Positions 7,989-16,218 are shown, counted from the first letter of the stretch. The stretch is DNA of 21,027 nt from SAR116 cluster bacterium (GCA_002691725.1 NZIT01000042.1:1-21027); one strand, 5' to 3'. Notes: generated by a model from the letters alone, not told the origin. Numbers and translations: made by a program.

Positions 7989-9041
7989 ATGACCAGAATT
8001 GCAATCATTGGTGCCGGTATGGCAGGGGTTACTCTTGCTACACTCCTCAAAGATAAGGCTGATATTATTGTTATTGAAAAATCACGCGGAGTATCAGGAC
8101 GCTTGGCGCATCGGCGCGCCGCCCCGTTTGGCTTTGATCATGGCGCCGCCTATATGACCATTCGTGACCACGGCTTTGCTGATATGCTAGCGCCTTATCA
8201 ATCGTCTGGATTATTGCAACAATGGCCGCAGCATCCGGTTAGACTCAGATCAGGGGATAAGCCAGAACCATTACCGCCAAAACCCGATAGCTACGCCGTT
8301 AGCGGCACAGCATCAGCGCTTATCAAAGCAATGATAGCTGATCATCTGCCCGATATTGATATGCGTCTTGCAACCAAAGCTGTGCAGATCACTCGTGATA
8401 GTGAGGCGGCTAAAGCGGCTAATGATGATAAGGTGGGTTGGCGAATTGTTACCGAAGACAGCTCAGCACCAGAAGATCAGAGCGATATTATCGCTGATTG
8501 GGTGATTAGCACCGCGCCAGCGCCGCAAACGGCGGCGTTACTGCCACGATCAGCATCATTTCATCAGCAGCTTTCCGATGTTGAGACAGATGGCTGTTTC
8601 ACGCTTATGCTTGGCTTTGATACAGCCCTAAATATAGGCTGGGATGCGGCATGGGGCGCGCATGATCAACCGCTTGGCTTTATTTCGGATAATCGCACTA
8701 AACCTGAGCGTGATCAGACGCGCACCGCCCTGACAATTCATGCTGGCAATATATGGTCAAGCCGCCATTTGACCAGTAATTATGATGATGTCAAAGCCCG
8801 GATGATAGCCGCGCTTTATACGCATACAGGGATCAATGCCGCCACCGCAACCCATATCGGGTTGCAGCGCTGGCTTTATGCCAATCCGTCGCGACCGCTT
8901 CACGGGTCCGAGGAAACGCCTTTTGTCATGGATACATCGTTGCGGCTGGCGGCGGCTGGCGATTGGTGCTTAGGCGGTAGAATTGAAAACGCCTATTTGA
9001 GCGGCTCAGCGTTGGCGCGGGCGCTATTGCCCTTAATCTGA
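7989..9041 (+). CDS. Renalase-like NAD(P)/FAD-dependent oxidoreductase (COG3380 type)
   Basis: A 350-residue flavoprotein. The N-terminal Rossmann motif IAIIGAGMAGVTLATLL (4-20) and acidic IEKSRG are followed by the COG3380 block SGRLAHRRAAPFGFDHGAAYMTIRD. The C-terminus has AAAGDWCLGGRIENAYLSGSALA, the usual second FAD contact of amine oxidase-like folds. Relatives include renalase, which oxidises isomeric forms of NAD(P)H; some bacterial members lie beside photolyase genes. The substrate here is unknown. I start at the ATG at 7989; an in-frame GTG at 7974 would only add five residues. The stop overlaps the convergent DUF2256 gene by 9 bp. Confidence 0.85.
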   Translation: MTRIAIIGAGMAGVTLATLLKDKADIIVIEKSRGVSGRLAHRRAAPFGFDHGAAYMTIRDHGFADMLAPYQSSGLLQQWPQHPVRLRSGDKPEPLPPKPDSYAVSGTASALIKAMIADHLPDIDMRLATKAVQITRDSEAAKAANDDKVGWRIVTEDSSAPEDQSDIIADWVISTAPAPQTAALLPRSASFHQQLSDVETDGCFTLMLGFDTALNIGWDAAWGAHDQPLGFISDNRTKPERDQTRTALTIHAGNIWSSRHLTSNYDDVKARMIAALYTHTGINAATATHIGLQRWLYANPSRPLHGSEETPFVMDTSLRLAAAGDWCLGGRIENAYLSGSALARALLPLI

Positions 9042-9210
9042 TTGCCTGTTATCTGATTTAACTTGCGAGCGGCTGTTGCGGCGGCATTTCTCTGAGCAAT
9101 AGATCACGTCATCCCAAACCTTTTGCCATTTCTTGCGCCAGACAAAACCTAATCCGCATACCGGACAAATCTTTGACGGAAGCTCTGTTTTTTTTTCGCA
9201 TACGCGGCAT
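9033..9210 (-). CDS. DUF2256 zinc-ribbon protein, frame broken at a run of nine A
   Basis: The minus strand encodes a clear DUF2256 protein split over two frames. The ATG at 9210 reads MPRMRKK, then meets nine A (9196-9188). One nucleotide later in frame comes ELPSKICPVCGLGFVWRKKW and then VWDDVIYCSEKCRR, the family core with its CxxC and CxxxC metal pairs. If the run were eight A, the result would be a single 58-residue protein of normal length. As written, the ATG frame stops early and the family frame has no ATG, GTG or TTG. The gene starts 7 bp after cdd and is last in the nucleoside operon. It may be a sequencing error, a real mutation, or expression through slippage. Function is unknown. 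Confidence 0.75.
9036..9058. repeat. Short direct repeat at the FAD oxidoreductase stop
   Basis: ATCTGATT occurs at 9036-9043 and again at 9051-9058, a 15-bp period. The first copy includes the TGA stop of the oxidoreductase gene, and both copies lie within the last codons of the opposing DUF2256 frame. At only 8 bp, chance is possible. Confidence 0.35.
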
Positions 9211-9217
9211 GAAACCT

Positions 9218-9634
9218 CTATTTATCCAAATGATCAGGCTTATCCAAATGATTGGGGCCAAAGCTATGCGGCAGCAATTCATCCAGCGTGAAGCGTTGCC
9301 GCAACCCGTTCTCATCAGCGATCAAGATCGGGGTATCTGGATTAGCAAACTCTCTCATGCGCTGACGGCATCCCCCGCAAGGCGTGCAAAGGTTCCCCCC
9401 ACGGCCAGCTATGGCAATTTGATGTATGCGCGTGCCACCAGCCATAATCATGGCAGCAATAGCGCCAGCCTCGGCGCATGAGCCTTGCGGATAGGCGGCG
9501 TTTTCAACATTAACGCCAGTATGGATATTGCCATTCTCATCACAAATTGCCGCGCCCACCAAAAACTGACTATATGGAGCATAGGCATTCGGCATGGCGG
9601 CAATCGCGGCTTTGATCAGCGTATCTTCGGTCAT
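9218..9634 (-). CDS. cdd: Cytidine deaminase
   Basis: Converts cytidine and deoxycytidine to uridine and deoxyuridine. At 138 residues it is of the short tetrameric zinc type. It has the substrate block AYAPYSQFLVGAA, a CAE active site (ENAAYPQGSCAEAGAI, with the zinc cysteine and the catalytic glutamate), and the second zinc pair PCGGCRQ. It starts two bases after the upstream permease stop, and its ribosome binding site AAGGA lies in the end of that gene. The C-terminus, NHLDKPDHLDK, contains a small duplication. Position in the operon fits deamination of imported cytidine before hydrolysis. Confidence 0.95.
   Translation of the reverse strand: MTEDTLIKAAIAAMPNAYAPYSQFLVGAAICDENGNIHTGVNVENAAYPQGSCAEAGAIAAMIMAGGTRIHQIAIAGRGGNLCTPCGGCRQRMREFANPDTPILIADENGLRQRFTLDELLPHSFGPNHLDKPDHLDK
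9222..9252. repeat. Tandem 13-bp match, 18-bp period, at the 3' end of cdd
   Basis: TTATCCAAATGAT is repeated exactly at 9222-9234 and 9240-9252. It encodes the HLDK-PD-HLDK tail of cytidine deaminase. The identical codons suggest a recent duplication of six codons. Confidence 0.7.
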
Positions 9635-9636
9635 GG

Positions 9637-10611
9637 CTATCGTTCCTTAACATAAGGCTGACCAATCGCTTTGGGCGGCACCGCCCTGCCAATAAAACCA
9701 GCAAGCAAGATAACCGTCAAGACATAGGGTAGAACCAAAATCAAATCGGTTGGCATGGGGCCAAAAAATGGAATTTCAACGCCTTGCAGGCGTGCCGCAA
9801 TCGCATCCAGAAAGCCAAACATCAAACACGCCATCAAGGAAGGTATCGGGCGCCAATGGCCAAAAATCATGGCGGCAAGGGCAATATATCCCTTGCCTGC
9901 CGTCATATCACGACCAAAGCTGGCGCCATGCGCAATAGACAGATAAGCGCCCGCAATACCGCATAATAAGCCGGCGATTAATACCGCTTGATAGCGCATT
10001 AGCGTCACACTGATACCGGCGGTGTCAACGGCTTCGGGTTTTTCCCCAACAGCCCGCAGGCGCAAACCAAATGATGTTCGGAACAAAACATAGCCTGTCA
10101 GAAAGACCGATAATAATGCGACCCAGACAAGCAGGTTATGCCCTGATATGACCTCAGCATAAATTGTTCCGATGATCGGGATATTTTTCGCGGCCTCAGC
10201 AAACGGCAAGCTGATGGCACTAAATCGTTGCTCTGACATCAGGAAAGGCGTTTGCCCCCCTTGCGCGAAGATGGCGATACCGACAGTCACTGTCAGACCT
10301 GATGCCAGGATATTTATGGCGAGGCCAGAGATCACCTGATTGCCGCGATGGGTGATACAGGCAAATCCGTGAATGAGGCTGAAAATCATAGATACAATCA
10401 CCGCACAGAATAGGCCTAGCCAAGGTGAGCCATATAATGCGGCAACTGTGGCGGCGGTAAATGCGCTTAACAGCATCTTGCCTTCGAGCGAGATATCAAT
10501 AATGCCTGAGCGTTCGGAAAAAATGCCAGCCATAGCACAGAGAATAAGCGGCGTTGCGACACGCAAAGTCGCATCAATGGTCAGAACAAATTGCAACCAT
10601 AGCTCAGCCAT
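9637..10611 (-). CDS. Nucleoside ABC transporter permease (second subunit)
   Basis: One of two membrane subunits of the importer, family BPD_transp_2, of the YufQ/NupQ type (COG1079). At 324 residues it has about eight to ten hydrophobic segments. It begins with MAELWLQFVLTIDATLRVATPLIL, then AMAGIFSERSGIIDISLEGKML, the usual N-terminal block of this subunit, and includes LRAVGEKPEAVDTAGIS, the EAA-like loop that contacts the ATPase. I choose the ATG at 10611: it has AAGGA eight bases upstream and overlaps the previous stop by 8 bp (ATGGCTGA). A longer frame to 10701 runs wholly inside the upstream gene and has no membrane character. Confidence 0.92.
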   Translation of the reverse strand: MAELWLQFVLTIDATLRVATPLILCAMAGIFSERSGIIDISLEGKMLLSAFTAATVAALYGSPWLGLFCAVIVSMIFSLIHGFACITHRGNQVISGLAINILASGLTVTVGIAIFAQGGQTPFLMSEQRFSAISLPFAEAAKNIPIIGTIYAEVISGHNLLVWVALLSVFLTGYVLFRTSFGLRLRAVGEKPEAVDTAGISVTLMRYQAVLIAGLLCGIAGAYLSIAHGASFGRDMTAGKGYIALAAMIFGHWRPIPSLMACLMFGFLDAIAARLQGVEIPFFGPMPTDLILVLPYVLTVILLAGFIGRAVPPKAIGQPYVKER

Positions 10612-11749
10612 TCTGGCTATCCTTTCCTGATCTGGATTGATCAGATGCCGCCGTGTCCTGTGCTGAAAACAGCCCGTAAATGCGCTCTGCTGTTGGCACA
10701 AACATCAATGCCAGCGCCCCTGAGAACAGGATAATCAGGCCTTGTATCATCAACACCATTTCTTTGGTAATTGTCTGAAACTCAAAATCAAGCTCTGCTC
10801 CACCTTGATAAAGCGCGCCGAATAAAAGACTGGCAAGAAGAATACCAAAAGGATGATTGCGCCCCATCAAGGCGACCGCAATGCCCGTAAAGCCATAACC
10901 TGCCGTGAAGTTAAGGATCACCCGTTCTTGCACGCCCAAAATCTCATTCAAGGCCATCAGCCCAGCCAATCCACCAGAAATAGCCATCGTGATAATGATA
11001 ATACGCGACGGGTCATGGCCAGCGTAAATCACGGCTTTTTCACTATGGCCGGTAGCACGGATAATATAACCAAGCCGCGTCCGCCAGATCAGCACCCATA
11101 CCGCAACCAAAGCAATGATAGCAATGCCAAAGGACAGGTTCAAAGGTGATCGCGCCATCGGCCAGCCCAAGGCATTGGCAATATGATGTATCTGAGCCAA
11201 GCTCACGCCCTCAGCAAAATGCCGTGTTTCAGGTGACATTTGCCCCGGCGCCATTAACATTCCGGCTAACAGCCAGACCATGATAGATGAGGCAATAAAG
11301 TTGAACATGATAGTCGTGATGACAATATGACTGCCGCGTCTAGCCTGCAGCCAGCCCGGAATGATGCCCCATATTGCACCAAATATTGCGGCGACAGGAA
11401 TAGCCAGTAAGACGATCAGCAATGGCGGCAATATCGGATCAAGACCAAGCACAACAAAGCCAATGCCTAAGCCGCCAATCATGGCTTGCCCTTCGCCGCC
11501 AATATTAAACAGCATGGCATGAAAGGCGACAGCGACGGCAAGGCCGGTAAAAATAAAATTGGTGGTGTAATAGAGCGTATATCCCAGCGCGCCTTTATAG
11601 ACAAATGCGCCCTTAACCATAATGGTGAGAGCAGTCAAAGGGTTCTCGCCAATCAAGGCTATAATAATGCCGGAAACCACAAACGCGGCGGCAATATTAA
11701 TCAGCGGCATGATGCTGATATCGACCCATGCTGGTAAAGGTCGGCGCAT
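10604..11749 (-). CDS. Nucleoside ABC transporter permease (first subunit)
   Basis: Partner permease of the YufP/NupP type (COG4603), 381 residues, with many hydrophobic segments. Typical blocks are GENPLTALTIMVKGAF, FNIGGEGQAMIGG and the cytoplasmic loop IIRATGHSEKAVIYAGHD, followed by the GYGFTGIAVALMGRNHP block near the last membrane spans. The start ATG overlaps the ATPase stop by one base (TAATG), a sign of translational coupling. The polar C-terminal tail (SAQDTAASDQSRSGKDSQNG) overlaps the start of the next permease. Confidence 0.92.
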   Translation of the reverse strand: MRRPLPAWVDISIMPLINIAAAFVVSGIIIALIGENPLTALTIMVKGAFVYKGALGYTLYYTTNFIFTGLAVAVAFHAMLFNIGGEGQAMIGGLGIGFVVLGLDPILPPLLIVLLAIPVAAIFGAIWGIIPGWLQARRGSHIVITTIMFNFIASSIMVWLLAGMLMAPGQMSPETRHFAEGVSLAQIHHIANALGWPMARSPLNLSFGIAIIALVAVWVLIWRTRLGYIIRATGHSEKAVIYAGHDPSRIIIITMAISGGLAGLMALNEILGVQERVILNFTAGYGFTGIAVALMGRNHPFGILLASLLFGALYQGGAELDFEFQTITKEMVLMIQGLIILFSGALALMFVPTAERIYGLFSAQDTAASDQSRSGKDSQNG

Positions 11750-13305
11750 TATTGCACTCCTGCCATGAGTAAGCCGATCGCTTTGACACTGGCGTCTGAT
11801 TTATTCACCATGCCCATGATCTGACCATTATTCATGACCATGATACGGTCAGACAGGCTCATAATTTCGTCAAGCTCAACCGAGACAAGAATAATCGCAC
11901 AGCCACTATCACGCATATTGATCAGTTGCTGATGAATAAACTCAATCGCGCCAATATCAACGCCGCGTGTTGGCTGGCCGACCAGCAGCACCGATGGCGA
12001 AGCTGACATTTCTCTCGCCAATACCAGCTTTTGCTGATTGCCTCCTGAAAAGAGGCTGGATGTCAGCTCAGGATGCTGCGGACGCACATCAAATTCTTGC
12101 ATCAAATCCGCGCATCTTGCATTCAGCTGTTGGGGGGATATGAACATATTTTTATAGCCATGAGAAACATCATCTTCATAGCCAAGGGCGGCATTTTCGG
12201 CGGCGCTAAATGGCAAGACAATGCCAGAAGCATGGCGATCTTCTGGCACATGCGCCACGCCTAGCGCTTTGATCGTTTGGGCATTAGCGGGATTCTCGGC
12301 GGCAATGCGGTGGCCATGATAGGTTATAGCTCCGGCGCTTGGCGCGGTTATCCCGGCCAGGATATTGAGCAATTCAGACTGGCCATTTCCAGCCACTCCA
12401 GCAACCCCAACTATCTCTCCTGCATGAACGGTGAAGCTGATATCTGATAAGAGGTTTTGGTTATCGGCATTGGATAAATGAATATTTTCAACCTTAACGA
12501 TAGCCTCGCCTTTTTGTGTCTGATGCCATTGCTTTTGCACCTGCACCGGGCGACCGACCATTAATTCTGCCAATTCTTCAGGGGTTGTTTCCGCCGTATT
12601 CAGATGCGCGATCATGCGGCCACCACGCATCACGGATACACAATCGGTGACAGCCATAATCTCCCGCAATTTATGGGTGATGAGTAAGATGGTTACTCCT
12701 TGTTCTTTAAGGGAGCGAAGAATATCAAATAATTGCTCAGTTTCTTGCGGCGTCAAGACGCCCGTTGGCTCATCCAATATAAGGATTTTCGCATTTCGAT
12801 ATAAGGCTTTCAGAATCTCGACTCTTTGCTGCAAGCTGACCGGCAAGTCGCCAACCTCTGCATCAAGATCAACAACTAAACCATATTGATGAGCCAGGTT
12901 CATGAGCATATGCCGGGCATGCTCTATGCTTCGTGTCAAGTCTCGATCACTTTCATGACCAAGAATGATATTTTCAAGAACCGTGAAATTTGGCACTAAC
13001 ATAAAATGCTGATGCACCATGCCAATTCCGGCAGCAATAGAATCGGCAGGGCTATTATGGGTATATGGTGTGCCTGAAATCTCAATCTGGCCGCTATCCG
13101 CTTTATAGAAGCCATACAGGATAGAGACTAGCGTCGATTTGCCCGCGCCATTTTCACCAACAATGCCGTGAATATCACCCGATGCGATATTCAGATCAAT
13201 GGCATCATTCGCTTGCACTGATCCAAAGCGTTTGCAAATGCCAGACATACTAATGGCGAAAGGCAAGTCAGACCTGCTTTTCGCCAATGATGGTGTTCCT
13301 GTCAT
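11749..13305 (-). CDS. Nucleoside ABC transporter ATP-binding protein (two fused ATPase domains)
   Basis: A 518-residue double ATPase of the YufO/NupO and RbsA-like type (COG3845) that drives import. The first domain has Walker A GENGAGKST (50-58), a signature reading LPVSLQQRVEILKAL and Walker B LILDEPTGVLTP. The second has a degenerate Walker A, GVAGNGQSE, lacking the lysine, with signature LFSGGNQQKLVLAREM and a Walker B-like LLVGQPTRGVD. One active and one degenerate site is normal for this family. The start at 13305 has no strong ribosome binding site. It lies 19 bp after the binding-protein gene and is coupled to the first permease. Confidence 0.94.
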   Translation of the reverse strand: MTGTPSLAKSRSDLPFAISMSGICKRFGSVQANDAIDLNIASGDIHGIVGENGAGKSTLVSILYGFYKADSGQIEISGTPYTHNSPADSIAAGIGMVHQHFMLVPNFTVLENIILGHESDRDLTRSIEHARHMLMNLAHQYGLVVDLDAEVGDLPVSLQQRVEILKALYRNAKILILDEPTGVLTPQETEQLFDILRSLKEQGVTILLITHKLREIMAVTDCVSVMRGGRMIAHLNTAETTPEELAELMVGRPVQVQKQWHQTQKGEAIVKVENIHLSNADNQNLLSDISFTVHAGEIVGVAGVAGNGQSELLNILAGITAPSAGAITYHGHRIAAENPANAQTIKALGVAHVPEDRHASGIVLPFSAAENAALGYEDDVSHGYKNMFISPQQLNARCADLMQEFDVRPQHPELTSSLFSGGNQQKLVLAREMSASPSVLLVGQPTRGVDIGAIEFIHQQLINMRDSGCAIILVSVELDEIMSLSDRIMVMNNGQIMGMVNKSDASVKAIGLLMAGVQ

Positions 13306-13324
13306 AACAGAAATCTAACTGCGC

Positions 13325-14338
13325 TTAGTATGGGCAGGCAGAATCGTTCTCATAGTTATGAACAGAAATCTTGCCTGATACGATATCCTGACGAGCTTGT
13401 TCAACCGCCGCCCTCATATCAGCATTAACCAGACTCGCATTATTATTATCTAATGCCCAGTCAACACCGCCTTCTGCCACGCCAAGGACTTTAACGCCAG
13501 CAGAGAAGCTGCCGTTCCTGGAATCCATGAATGTCTCATAAGCGGCAATATCAACGCGCTTGAGCATTGAGGTCAATACTGATCCAGGGGCAAGGCCGTT
13601 CTGATTTGAATCAACGCCAATCGCTAGCTTGCCGGCATCTGATGCGGCTTGAATAACGCCGATACCAGTTCCGCCAGCGGCCTGATAAATGACATCTGCG
13701 CCACGATCAATCTGGCTCATCGTCAGTTCAGCCCCTTTGGCCGGATCATTCCAGGCAGCTGGCGTTGTGCCTGTCATATTTTGATAGACTTCGGCAGACG
13801 GATTAACCGACTTGACGCCGCCAACATAACCACATGCAAATTTCCGGATAAGTGAGATATCCATACCGCCAACAAAGCCGACCTTACCTGTCTGGCTAGC
13901 ATGGGCGGCAGCAACACCAACAAGATAGCTTCCCTCATGTTCTTTGAACGCATATTGACGTAAATTCGGCTGATCCAGCCAAAACACATCAATGATGGAG
14001 AACTGAACATCTGGATTTTCTGCTGATACTGCCGCAATCGCATCAGCCTGCGCAAAGCCAACGCCAAGCACAACCGTGGCGCCTCGGTCAACCATCCGGC
14101 GCATGGCCTGTTCTCTCTGGGTTTCGTTGGTGACTTCGAATTCCATCACCTCAATGCCAGTTTCTTCGGTGAATTTTTTGACGCCATTCCAAACGCCTTC
14201 ATTAAAGGATTTGTCAAACTTGCCGCCCATATCATAAATGACAGCAGGCTTAATGTCTGCGGCTTGCACGCTGATGCTACTCCAGACAAATACGACGCTT
14301 ATTGCCGATACAATAATTTTTAATAGTGATGTTTTCAT
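13325..14338 (-). CDS. BMP-family nucleoside-binding protein
   Basis: Periplasmic substrate-binding protein of the BMP/PnrA (Med) family, 337 residues, delivering nucleosides to the permeases. A Sec signal peptide covers about residues 1-26 and ends SVQA-ADIKP. No lipobox cysteine is present, so the protein should be free in the periplasm, unlike the Gram-positive lipoproteins. Family features are YDMGGKFDKSFNEGVWNGV, GFVGGMDISLIRKFACGY, and QAAGGTGIGVIQAA with the following IGVDSNQ. A strong ribosome binding site (GGAGGAG) sits just before the ATG, the best in the operon, consistent with the excess of binding protein needed for import. Confidence 0.94.
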   Translation of the reverse strand: MKTSLLKIIVSAISVVFVWSSISVQAADIKPAVIYDMGGKFDKSFNEGVWNGVKKFTEETGIEVMEFEVTNETQREQAMRRMVDRGATVVLGVGFAQADAIAAVSAENPDVQFSIIDVFWLDQPNLRQYAFKEHEGSYLVGVAAAHASQTGKVGFVGGMDISLIRKFACGYVGGVKSVNPSAEVYQNMTGTTPAAWNDPAKGAELTMSQIDRGADVIYQAAGGTGIGVIQAASDAGKLAIGVDSNQNGLAPGSVLTSMLKRVDIAAYETFMDSRNGSFSAGVKVLGVAEGGVDWALDNNNASLVNADMRAAVEQARQDIVSGKISVHNYENDSACPY

Positions 14339-14366
14339 TATCTCCTCCGAGTTAACTTATGGTGTG

Positions 14367-15200
14367 TTACTTTAGTCCGATTTCTTTCAGGCGTTGTTGC
14401 AAGAACATATCAGCCGTAAATTGCGGCTTCAAATCGACTTCTGGTCGTGGATGCAAAAACATCGGCATAGAGAAACGCGGCGCATTGGTTTCTGCGTCTG
14501 GATTGATGACCCGATGCGTTGTTGACGGATAATAGCCATCCGTCGCCAAGGTCAGCATATCGCCATTATTAATCGTGATCATTCCCGGGTCACACGGCAC
14601 TTTATGCCAGTTGCCATCGGTATCCATGGCCTCTAGCCCCGGCTTTGATCCAGCTAATAGCAATGTGATCAGATTGATATCTTCATGCGCCGCCGCCCGA
14701 ATAGCATTAGGTTCAGGGGCTTCGGAAAGGGCAGGATAATGTAAGATTCGCAACAGGCTTTGTTGGCTGTCGCGCATCATTTCGGCTAATGGCTGGCTTA
14801 GCGCTTCACGCAAATGATCAGGCATGGCTTGATCCAGCCAGCCCAAAAGCTCAATCCCTAATGTCGATAAATCTTGATATAATTGGCGGGTGATCGCGTC
14901 TAATTCTGGCGGGACACGACCCCACGGATAAACATGGAAAAACTCTTTCAAGTCTTTCGCCACCGCGCCTTTCGCGTTTTCAGACTGGAACGGGAAAAAT
15001 CCATCCTGGGTTTCAGGGTCACGCAACCAGTCATGCTTTGCCTCATCAGCAAAAAATGCACCCCATGCCGCATAAATCGTCTTTATGCGTTCAGGGGTAA
15101 TCGGGTGATTAACCAAAACAGCAAAGCCTGTGTTCTTGAGCGATAAGGCTAAATCACTCGACGCTTGCGGGGACTGATAATCAACGGTTTTAACTTCCAT
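14367..15200 (-). CDS. 2-oxoglutarate/Fe(II) oxygenase, isopenicillin N synthase-like, in a nucleoside operon
   Basis: A cytoplasmic non-heme iron oxygenase of 277 residues. The N-terminal DIOX_N-like part has TGFAVLVNHPI, and the jelly-roll core carries the full iron site: H172 and D174 (AAHEDINLITLL) and H229 (STTHRV). The 2-oxoglutarate arginine lies in RFSMPMFLHP (R242, S244). So it should be active. Family members hydroxylate, desaturate or cyclise small molecules; fungal thymine 7-hydroxylase belongs to this fold class. It lies between the binding-protein and nucleoside-hydrolase genes (gaps of 28 and 50 bp) on the same strand, so the substrate may be an imported nucleoside or its base. 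That is inference. GGAAA in a small hairpin precedes the ATG. Confidence 0.88.
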   Translation of the reverse strand: MEVKTVDYQSPQASSDLALSLKNTGFAVLVNHPITPERIKTIYAAWGAFFADEAKHDWLRDPETQDGFFPFQSENAKGAVAKDLKEFFHVYPWGRVPPELDAITRQLYQDLSTLGIELLGWLDQAMPDHLREALSQPLAEMMRDSQQSLLRILHYPALSEAPEPNAIRAAAHEDINLITLLLAGSKPGLEAMDTDGNWHKVPCDPGMITINNGDMLTLATDGYYPSTTHRVINPDAETNAPRFSMPMFLHPRPEVDLKPQFTADMFLQQRLKEIGLK

Positions 15201-15250
15201 GAATAGGTTTCCAACCTGTGTTACAAATAGAGACTACCAAAAATATGTCT

Positions 15251-16216
15251 TTATGCATGACCTGGTTGTCTTTTATCTGACTGTTTTTTTATTTTGTCGG
15301 ATTGCTTACATATGTCCAGAAAAATTTCTCGCACCGTCATAGCGTCAACGGCTTTTGCCACTTTAACCGGACGTCTTTTTTGTTGTGAGCGGATAGTCGC
15401 ACCAATGCGGTCGCCTGAACATATGACCTCCAAAGGGATATTTTCATACTCAAAAGCTGTCTCATCAGTGATGCTGATCACGGCGGATGGGTCATGCATC
15501 AAGCAGACATGGCGACCGATAATACTATGATAAAAGCCGATGTAAAATAGGGAAATCTGTTCAAGAAAACCGCCAATATCTGGTGCTTCTCTGGCAATGG
15601 ACGAAAAATCATCAGCGTCACAAGATATCTGGCTGGTCACATCAAGCCCGATTAATTCCATATCCCAAGGCGCCGCAAATACGCTATCTGCGGCATGCGG
15701 ATCATTCCAGATATTGGCCTCAGCAAATGCGGTTACATTACCGGGGCAGTCAACCGCTCCGCCCATAATAACAACCTTTTTGACAAGCGCGGCAATGGCT
15801 GGATCATGATCCAATAAACGCGCGATATTGGTCAGTGGGCCAATCGGACAGAGAATCACTTCACCCGGATATGCCCTAATGGTATCGGCGAGAAAGATAT
15901 GTGCTGGCCTTGGGTCAGCAGATCGTGTTGGCCTCATCGCGGGCATATCACCAAATCCTTCATCGCCGTGGACATAATGTGAGGGCGCATTTGGCGTGAT
16001 CGTAATAGGGGTGGCGGCGCCTTCACTGACAGGGATAGCGCGACCAGCTTGATCGGTCAGCCATAATGCGTTCCGCGTCGCCTGTTCGACAAAGACATTC
16101 CCGAAAATGGTCGTCAGCCCGATCAGATCAAGCGCATCATGAGCAAAGGCATAATGGATAGCCATTGCATCATCAATGCCTGGATCAGTGTCGATAATCA
16201 GCTTCTGTTTTGACAT
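15251..16216 (-). CDS. Nucleoside hydrolase (IUNH family)
   Basis: Splits ribonucleosides into free base and ribose. It has 321 residues. The N-terminal calcium site is DTDPGIDDAMAI (D9, D11, D15, D16). Other family blocks are ILCPIGPLTNIARLL, VIMGGAV, FAEANIWNDPHAA (ribose contacts) and LMHDPSAV. No signal peptide is seen, so it acts in the cytoplasm on what the transporter brings in. Base specificity cannot be read reliably; both pyrimidine and purine types share these motifs. The tail has KQSDKIKKQSDKRQPG, a repeated KQSDK with different codons, so an older duplication or coincidence. GGGA precedes the ATG, in the last copy of a 14-bp repeat. Confidence 0.94.
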   Translation of the reverse strand: MSKQKLIIDTDPGIDDAMAIHYAFAHDALDLIGLTTIFGNVFVEQATRNALWLTDQAGRAIPVSEGAATPITITPNAPSHYVHGDEGFGDMPAMRPTRSADPRPAHIFLADTIRAYPGEVILCPIGPLTNIARLLDHDPAIAALVKKVVIMGGAVDCPGNVTAFAEANIWNDPHAADSVFAAPWDMELIGLDVTSQISCDADDFSSIAREAPDIGGFLEQISLFYIGFYHSIIGRHVCLMHDPSAVISITDETAFEYENIPLEVICSGDRIGATIRSQQKRRPVKVAKAVDAMTVREIFLDICKQSDKIKKQSDKRQPGHA

Positions 16217-16218
16217 TA

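Noticed and set aside
9109..9315. ORF across the cdd 3' end and the start of the DUF2256 gene, as an independent gene
   Set aside because: Its first part is cdd in another frame and its last part is the out-of-frame reading of the DUF2256 core; only the ATG at 9210 within it is likely used.
10612..10701. 30-residue N-terminal extension of the second permease
   Set aside because: It lies wholly within the upstream permease gene, is hydrophilic, and skips the good ribosome binding site before 10611.
10853..11149. Plus-strand ORF of 98 codons within the first permease gene
   Set aside because: Antisense shadow; the minus frame encodes a clear transporter subunit.
13774..14091. 105-codon minus-strand ORF inside the binding-protein gene
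   Set aside because: Out-of-frame shadow of the BMP-family gene with no start signals.
15251..15330. KQSDK-IK-KQSDK tail of the nucleoside hydrolase as a recent DNA duplication
   Set aside because: The two copies use different codons at most positions, so the DNA is not a tandem repeat; kept only as a protein remark.
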